25,142 nt of DNA from Spirogloea muscicola (Eukaryota > Streptophyta > Zygnematophyceae > Spirogloeales > Spirogloeaceae): positions 461,266 through 486,407 of the forward strand of contig WELB01000077.1 of NCBI GenBank assembly GCA_009602725.1, given 5' to 3'. Positions 18,731 through 25,142 of the stretch are shown here, one piece after another (within the stretch, counting starts at the first letter, position 1; the number at the start of each line of letters is the position of its first letter). The notes under the pieces were generated by a model. The model did not search any database. It saw only the letters and a list, made by a program, of their open reading frames with translations, and was not told the origin of the DNA. The position numbers and the translations under genes are program-made.

Positions 18731-19405
18731 CACAGAAGCGTGAAAGGAGCTCCCGCCCGCGTGCTCCCAAGGAGCAAGCGCGGCCAGATGAACTGGTGGC
18801 TGGGAGAGGCCAGCCCAAAGAAGAAAGCGCGGCCCGGTTTACTGGTGGCTGGGAAAGTCCAGCCCAATGAATGGACAAGGTCTGAAGGAGCCGGAGTGCT
18901 GAAGGACTAAGAGCCACTTCACACCGGGTCGGGCGGTCGCAAATTGCCTCGTCTTGGCCTGGAAGTGGCTATGTCGTTGACTTCGACTATCCATACAACG
19001 CATGACACGTACCTCTCGGCCCCGACTGACCGACCCGGTGTGAAGGGGGCCCTTAGACCTAGCACTCCGGCTCCGTCAGACCTTGTCCATTGCTTTTTGG
19101 GCTGGCTTCTCCCAGCCACCAGTCAATTCGGCCGCGCTTTTCCCTTTTGGCCCGTGGTTATTGAGCGGGTCAATCTGCTGTAGGTTATGTAGATTTTTAG
19201 ATGTGCTTGCCTTTGTACCTGGCCATTTGGCCTACATTTCTTTCTAATACACGATCTCTCCTCTTTTGGGCTGGACTTTCCCAGCCACCAGTAAATCTGG
19301 ACGCGCTTTCTCTTTGGGCTGGCCGCCTCTCCCAGCCACCAGTTCATCTGGCCGCGCTTGCTCCTTGGGAGCACGCGGGGCGGGAGCTCCTTTCACGCTT
19401 CTGTG
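18731..19405. mobile_element. 675 bp fold-back (palindromic) element with modular arms
   Basis: The left arm (18731-18910) starts CACAGAAGCGTGAAAGGAGC and the right arm (19053-19405) ends with its reverse complement. Matching continues through the GCTCCCAAGGAGCAAGCGCG, AGATGAACTGGTGGCTGGG and AAAGTCCAGCCCA segments. Each arm is a string of the hairpin module joined by AAAGCGCGGCC-type linkers: two modules on the left, three on the right, with about 125 bp of extra sequence in the right arm (19130-19257). The arms flank a 142 bp inverted-repeat core. Long arms made of sub-repeats resemble Foldback-type elements; no coding capacity is present. Confidence 0.85.
18911..19052 (-). mobile_element. 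142 bp MITE core, second copy of the 24.4 kb family
   Basis: Its reverse complement aligns end to end with 24393-24533, sharing GGTCGGTC, GGTACGTGTC(A/G), GCGTTGTATGGA and GGCCAAGAC(G/A)AGGC. It has its own terminal inverted repeats (CACTTCACACCGGGTCGG against CCGACCCGGTGTGAAG). It lies exactly between the fold-back arms, so either it inserted at the palindrome centre or the arms were acquired around it. Flanks are TAA on the left and TTA on the right, not an exact duplication. Confidence 0.8.
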
Positions 19406-19548
19406 ACTTTCGATGCCTTCGTCAATCCTCGTCCTGAACCGACAACAGCGATCCCCTCCTTCTGGGAGATATTCTCTCCTTCCTACTCAATTTTGTGTTG
19501 TTTTTCCCTTTTAGCACACCATAAAACAGATTCTTCCAGTAGAGGGCA

Positions 19549-20270
19549 ATGGCTGTGATTGGCCAGCCCCAAACAAGAAGAATGAACACTATCCGCAGTG
19601 GCCAGCGCTAAGCACACAACGACTTAATTGGCCTCTGGTTGCTAATTGACTTTACAGTTAAGAAACAGCTTTTCCAGTGTAAACAAATGGCTGTGAGAGG
19701 CCTGGCCAAAGGGAATGTACAAGGTCCAAGTCTGTGGACCACCCCGGCAGGGGACGAGTTCGTTCCACTGGCCATCGAGTGGCTAGACCTCTTGACCCTG
19801 CTTGCGAGCCGCGCTGTGTCGCCGCAGGCAGGGCGAGCAGGCCGACTCCAACGCCTCTGGCTCGCTAGCGCAGGTGTTTCGCAGCGCCTGTCTATATTGC
19901 ACCAACGGTCCATGGCCCACGCCTTGCATTTGCGTGCTGGCCGTGCTCTAGCTGCAGCCTCTGGCTTCCAACAAGGGGACTGCTTTCTGGCAGCTAGTCT
20001 TTCTGACTTGCGGCTGCTGACTAGAGGGCACGAAGTGACATCCTTCGTGGTACTTGCTTAGTCGTGTGTTTCAGCACTGCTCGTCCCCTTTGAACCTTGT
20101 CCATTCTTTTCGGGCTGGCTTTTTGCAGCCCTCGCCCCCTCGGAAATACCCTGTATCAAAAAGTACCATGGGACGTTGTCCATCCTGTCTTTGGTTTGCG
20201 CTCGCGGTCCTATCTGCCAGCTTCTTTGGCGGTGCTCCGCCTCCCTGTCGGAGTTGTGCTCAATTGTAGG
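19549..20270. repeat. Dispersed modules and diverged 12 kb repeat
   Basis: Plus-orientation hairpin modules lie at about 19554-19600 and 19688-19730, and a minus-orientation copy at about 20096-20135. Between them, 19900-20040 is a diverged copy of the repeat seen at 10889-11015 and 12500-12780 (GCCTTGCATTTGCGTGCTGG, GCAGCCTCTGGCTT, CTTGCGGCTGCTGACTAG). At 20185-20270 (TTCTTTGGCGGTGCTCCGCC, then CGGTACTGACGTCCC-like) there is more of the same. No protein family is recognisable in the open frames. Confidence 0.7.
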
Positions 20271-21415
20271 TACTGACGTCCCATGTCAGCCTGCTTTCAC
20301 ACTGTTACCTCAGCCCTCTCTCGCATAGCATGATAACACCAGCCACTAACCAAGCGCCGCTGGAACGTACACTTCACAGGATAGATGTAGTCAGTCCATA
20401 CACCATGCTTTCTTGCTTCAAGCGGCCTTCGTCTAGAGTGGCCTGCCACATGCGCCTCTGCGTCTCCATTGAAGTATCTCTGCTCTTGTTTGTGATGATA
20501 ACCGCAACGAGGGAACACAACAGTATTGGGCCAAGGATCGCTAGCAGAGGAGGCCGAATGAAGTTCTTTGTGTAGCAGCTAGTGCTTGAGCTTTACTGGC
20601 ACTTCATGATCAGCCAGAAATGTATATGATACTTGCAGCAAAGGCCTGACATCAGTGCTCAGCAGGCATGGGAAAACAGGAGGAACAAGCGAATGAGTGG
20701 CTTCACCACTTTGTATGGGAGAGAGGCCGGGAATGGCGCACTCGTGATATGGTAGGGTGTAGACATACATTGCTGTGGCAGACTCTGGGGCAAAATGTGA
20801 TCTGCGTCCGTACTTACACACGTATTGGTCCTACATGTATCGATCAGAGAGGAGCTTTTACCATTACATATGCGAGGAGACAAGGTGTGATCTCAAAGGA
20901 GAAAAGAGGAGGCAGCAAGAGTAGGAGAGCCTACTCAAACGAGCAAGGCCGCTCCATCCTCAGATAACTGAATGCCATCTTGATGACAGGCTCTGGCCAG
21001 AAAGAGAGGCAAATATGTATTCTTCGTGGTCTGGCCCTTTTGCAACCGTAATTTGACATCTCTTACGCATCACTTGTGTTGTTGAAAGTGAAGTCCGGTA
21101 ACTGTGGCCAGCACATGTGCAGTAAGACTAGTTCAGCTTTAGGCAAGGTGCAGTCCCATCTTAGAGACATCGATACATACTTTGCCTGCCTGACAAGGGA
21201 TTTGAGGCTGATAACGAAGAGCCAAGCGAATGTACAAAGCTGTTGAGGGCACTTCACAACAAATGTTCATACCTCATAGTAAACATGACTCCCTGGCTTT
21301 GACACTACACACAAGTAAAAATTCAAGCCAAGCAATTTGCACAGCTGTTAGAAGCTGGTTGAAGCATTAGAGGCACAAGTGGACGACGAATGTGAGCAAC
21401 ACTTTGCTTCAGTGC
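20271..21415. other. 3' flank of the esterase gene, no gene seen
   Basis: The first part abuts the repeats; the part nearest 21415 should hold the 3' UTR of the minus-strand esterase. Open frames of up to 99 codons (for example 20668-20967 plus) resemble nothing known and lack flanking splice evidence. No RNA gene recognised. Confidence 0.5.
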
Positions 21416-24400
21416 TCAGATCATTGAGCTCAACCTCATCAGCTTTACAGGCACGCTACGAGTCATCGGATCATCACTTTCTCCACAGCTGTTGCAGGGT
21501 AGTGGACAATCCTCCTTGACATTTGCGCCTCCCCGCTCGAAGAACCAGTCACCCAAGGCATCACGCAGAGACTACCACAATGAAGAAGCAAATGTAAATA
21601 TCAGCTACAATAGGTACTCCAAGTGTCTGGCAGACTTCACAGCAGGGTCTTGCATTCTCCAATGACCTGCTTTTACAGATTCCTGCACGAGTGAAAAGGC
21701 TTCAAACAAGAGACAGTCCTAGCCGTGCTCACCACGTTGCTGACGCGCAGCTGACTCCACCACTCGTCATTGTACAACGTGCAATGCTCGATACAGGAGA
21801 ATGCAAAAGCACCATGGTGTTTAGGCCCGGTCACTGGTGCAATGGCATCCAACATCGAAGACCGGAAACCTGCTCCAGTCATAGCAATTTCGGGCATGCA
21901 TCAGAATTATACCATGCAATGCAGATTACTTATCATACCTCATATTCTAGTTTAAGTCGTGTTCTGCAGATTATAACAACATGCAGAAAGACATGCATCT
22001 AACCCAATTCCTTGACGAAAAAGGTGCAGTTGACATCGTGATAGCTGCATATCATATCTTGCACCAAGGAAAGCCCCAATGCTCTCTATCACTGTCAATT
22101 ACCCTGCAGGCGATCCAACTGCTTTTCTGTGCACGACTCCACGTGACCGAGGCAAGCCCGGAGTCGACTGCCATCTGGGTCAGCAGAAGCTGGTGCTAGT
22201 ATGTGTACAAGCTGCAAATCCAAGGCCGCAGTGTCAGCAGTCTCGACATGCCAACAGCCGAAGTACAGTCTATGCAAAATTCATTCAAAGGTAATCACAC
22301 AAAGAGGAGGGCAGTTGCAATTGGGGGTAGCGTGTGTTACACTCCAGGAGTCGTAGTTGCTGTTGAGCACAAATGTGGGAGTTTTGATGTAAGGCAGGGT
22401 GTACTGTGCAAAGAAGCACTGCAAGCATAGAAGCAATCCAGCACAATCACTATTTGTAAGGCTTAAGATTGGCTGTCAAATCGACTGCCTGTTCTCAGAG
22501 GACAGCCACAGCATGAGTTGCTCTAGCTTGACTGCTATCTGGTCCACCATGCACCAGCAGCCCGGCTGAGGGGTGGCCATATTGAGGACTCCCACGTACT
22601 AAATAGACATACCACTCAGATACTGCATAATAATACTTGCGGCACAAGGAATATGACAAGCTCATGTTGGACAACCTGATATTGGTCCTCTGCTGGCTTG
22701 TCTGCCAAGCAAGCTTCATTGGCTCCAGCCTTAGCACCCTGTGTGATGTCCATATCATGTCAACTTTCCTTGAGTGCCCCAGCCAGCATATAAGCTTTGC
22801 AGCATATAAGTGTTGCAGCACGCTGATTGAAAACATTCATGCATCGCTCAACTTAGCACCCAACTAAGCACTGTCACGCTCCAGCTTGTACCTGCATATA
22901 ATACACATACTTGTACTTCTCTCGTATGTGGTATCTCCCTGCGACATCCTTGCTGCAAGAACAGATGAAAAATAGGCATCTGACATTAGTATTAATTGGA
23001 CCCTCAACGTTCTTCACTCACCAAAACCCTGATTTGATTGATAGATTCCAGTTCATAGAAGCAATTCCTTGATACGGCAAGCTGGGCCAGATTGTGCCAT
23101 ATTGATATTATTGTCTACTTAATGAGGACAACTTCTCCTGCATACTGTTAGTTGAGGTGTAATGGCAATATCTGGCAACAGTGTCCCCGCGTGAAGGTGG
23201 CGATAGAGGCGGGGCACCACAGCTCATGACACTGACATGACGTTCATCACACTGCTCAAGTGATGAGCCCAAAGTGGCAGACTCACATGTCCAGAAAGAC
23301 ACCCGAGTCTGGAAGGCACTTGACAGTGGCACTGGCAGGCAATTTGGCCCGTACGTAGTCACAGTGCATGTATGCTGCCAAGCCTCCGGCAGAACATCCG
23401 CTGATAATAACCTGCATGGATAACGCTGTCCCAATATTTGACCCCAAGAAGCAAGGTGGCCAGACCTCGGATATGCAAGTGCCTGAGGGGCAGTCCGACT
23501 GACCACCTTACAGACAGAGGGCTTACTTGGTCGGCATCTGCCAGACCTCGCTTCTGGAGGAGCTCATCAATCACAGCATCCATGATCCTCTTGCCCCGAA
23601 AGTAAAGCTTGCGCCCCTGAAGGCCAGCCAAGGACAAGGCCAGTCAATAGGGTTCTGGTTTGGGCTTTAAGGTTTGGGGTTTTGGCATGTCTGCAATACG
23701 AGAGGGTACACCAACTCTTATCAGATGGTTCAGCAGCACTTCCCATATTGGCTTCAACGAAGCAATTCCCATCAATCTGGGCCCCAGTTTGTCTAGTAGT
23801 GGCAGGTGGAGTGTGAGCGGCTTTGAGAGTTTCTGAATCTCATCGTTTGCTCAATAAGTATGCTGAAAAAGCTAATCCGGCGTTTGTTAAGCCCTTACAA
23901 GGCAGACCATCATACCATGACAACCACAGGCTCCTCAACATCACCGGAGAAGGATGCCCCATCGCAATACTTCATGTACGCCACGTTCCAGTTGTAAAAA
24001 TCTGCGGGCTTATGCAGAACAGGCAGAGTGGAGTAAGAAGTTGCACTAGCAAGGCAACGCTCCACTCTGTCACATAATGATATGTTATTGCTTCTCTCCA
24101 GCAGGGAGTCTCTTCCTTGTGGTCCTAGGTAGCTTCATCACTCTGTCAGAGATTGCACACTTGTCAGAAAACATAAGAAACAATCAGCATAGTCGCCCAC
24201 GTACCCGGATTCTGCTCTGGATCGCTGCTGAAGAAGCCCCCCAGCTCCAAGTCATTCGCAATGTTGGCAGTAGACCCAAGGCTCGTGTAGCTCCTTGCCA
24301 AGCACTCGCTCTCATCATTGCACCAACCGCCACCCTGCACACAGCAAAGCCCTGGCAAGCTTTATATGACAACACCTGCAGCAACTTCCTCAGGGCCAAT

Positions 24401-24996
24401 TTATACTTGGTCGGTCGGTCACGGCCGAAGGGTACGTGTCGCGCGTTGTATGGACGCCCGGGGTCAAGACCTTGCCAACTTTAGGCCAAGACAAGGCCAA
24501 TGAGCGACCAACCGACTAGGTGTAGATTGGCCCTCAGGTCCTTCGACCAATATGGCCTGTCATCATTTCTCAGGGTCACCAGGGAGACTTCCAGGACTTG
24601 TGACAGCAAACGAGTCGAGAATCTGGTTGTCCAATGCCTCCCTGCACTTCATCATGGACTTCTGTTGCCTGCTGCCGTGTTCTGATGATCAAGACACCCT
24701 CTTCGGGTCAATACTACAAGTGACTTAGGCCCTAACTGACCCTTAAACCTGCACCTAAACCGAATCCCTATAACCTGAATCCAAATCCTCGAGGAAGGTC
24801 GTCTGCTGATGCGAAGCTGGGCCCGCCGTGGCCATGGCAGGAGGCGCGACCGAGCAGCCGCGAGAAACCACAGCCAACGGCCGATTTTCATGAGCTGCCG
24901 CTCGAACCCGCACCTCAAAGTGGATGTTCCAGCGGCTGGCGCCGGCGCCGGAGCCCTCGCGGATGTAGATGGCCGGCGGCGTCCCGTCAAGGCACA
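21416..24996 (-). CDS. Pectinacetylesterase/NOTUM-family serine hydrolase, 5' end unresolved
   Basis: Exons: 24996-24914, 24334-24205, 24001-23916, 23616-23527, 23411-23287, 22952-22892, 22729-22676, 22418-22341, 22211-22103, 21869-21733, 21571-21416 (TGA). All ten introns are GT-AG, phases agree, and the sum gives 369 residues. Landmarks in family order are CLDGTPPAIYIREGSGAG, GGGWCNDESECL, SLGST, FYNWNVAYMKYCDGASFSG, LYFRGKRIMDAVIDELL, the nucleophile motif SGCSAGGLAAYMHCDY, LPDSGVFLDI, CFFAQYTLPYIKTP, LNSNYDSWS, SCIEHC and ALGDWFFER. Ser of GCSAGG, Asp of NYDSW and His of IEHC are the probable triad. Plant relatives deacetylate wall pectin and animal NOTUM deacylates Wnt; the algal substrate is unknown. 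Exon 1 starts in phase 1 after tgccag, so the signal-peptide exon lies upstream, near or beyond the right edge. Family call secure. Confidence 0.93.
24393..24533 (+). mobile_element. 141 bp MITE with TCA target duplication, in an esterase intron
   Basis: The termini are GGGCCAATTTATACTTGGTC and, on the other strand, GGGCCAATCTACACCTAGTC, with GGTCGG/CGACC continuing the pairing to about 30 bp. TCA flanks both ends (24390-24392 and 24534-24536). A 3-bp duplication and a GGGCC start are compatible with a PIF/Harbinger-type MITE, though the usual target is TWA. There is no coding capacity. It lies wholly in the first recognised intron of the esterase gene (24335-24913), on the opposite strand. 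Confidence 0.85.
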
Positions 24997-25097
24997 CTGG
25001 CAGGGCGGCAGCGAGAGACGTCGGACGTCAGCTCGAGACTGGCCGCTGGCGACGGGCATCCGGGCGAGCCACTGGCGCCAGCGGGCTTGGCGAGTCT

Positions 25098-25142
<45 letters not shown>
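25098..25142 (+). repeat. (GCC)n microsatellite at the right edge
   Basis: About 14 consecutive GCC units run almost to the end of the window. On the minus strand they are (GGC)n and lie about 100 bp upstream of the first recognised esterase exon, in its 5' leader, first exon or promoter. Confidence 0.9.

Noticed and set aside
20668-20967. 99-codon plus-strand open frame as a gene
   Set aside because: There is no recognisable domain, no splice context, and it is rich in Arg/Gly without coding-like pattern; it lies in the probable 3' flank of the esterase gene.

Overview
The window is nuclear DNA from a photosynthetic green eukaryote, most likely a green alga. It carries psbP, the nuclear gene for the thylakoid-lumen PsbP subunit of photosystem II. 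Every gene is cut into many small exons (16 to about 250 nt, one of 1010 nt) by GT-AG introns of about 95-580 nt. I placed about 41 introns by requiring GT-AG borders, matching phase across the join, and continuity with a known protein family. Base composition is near 50% GC with GC-rich islands. There is a 271-base assembly gap (10618-10888) and a single N at 2726. The species cannot be named from the sequence.

Layout. (1) 177-1433, plus strand: 3' five exons of a metallo-beta-lactamase-fold protein whose first exon lies off the left edge. (2) 1434-3150: repeat-rich spacer. (3) 3150-3484, plus: the C-terminal end of an acidic ribosomal stalk protein (P0/P1/P2 type) in two exons, with no recognisable upstream part. 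(4) 4333-10617, minus: MLH3, a meiotic/mismatch-repair MutL homologue, reconstructed as 21 exons and about 1002 residues, lacking only its start, which falls in the gap. (5) 10889-14380: repeats, including a ~350 bp tandem duplication and a 334 bp TA-flanked MITE. (6) 14983-17951, minus: psbP, seven exons, with an in-frame TAG in exon 6 and no convincing last exon. (7) 17952-18660: GC-rich region with a cluster of ACGT-core boxes, the likely psbP promoter. (8) 18731-20270: a 675 bp fold-back palindrome and more repeats. (9) 21416-24996, minus: a pectinacetylesterase/NOTUM-family hydrolase, eleven exons, missing only its 5' end, with a 141 bp MITE in an intron.

The genes are independent eukaryotic loci, not an operon or a linked pathway. 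MLH3 and the ribosomal gene are convergent; MLH3, psbP and the esterase all lie on the minus strand. I see no CRISPR, prokaryotic or viral system. The most unusual material is the repeat landscape: a short module with a GGCTG/CAGCC hairpin occurs at least 15 times in both orientations and also builds the arms of the fold-back element, whose core is a second copy of the MITE found in the esterase intron.
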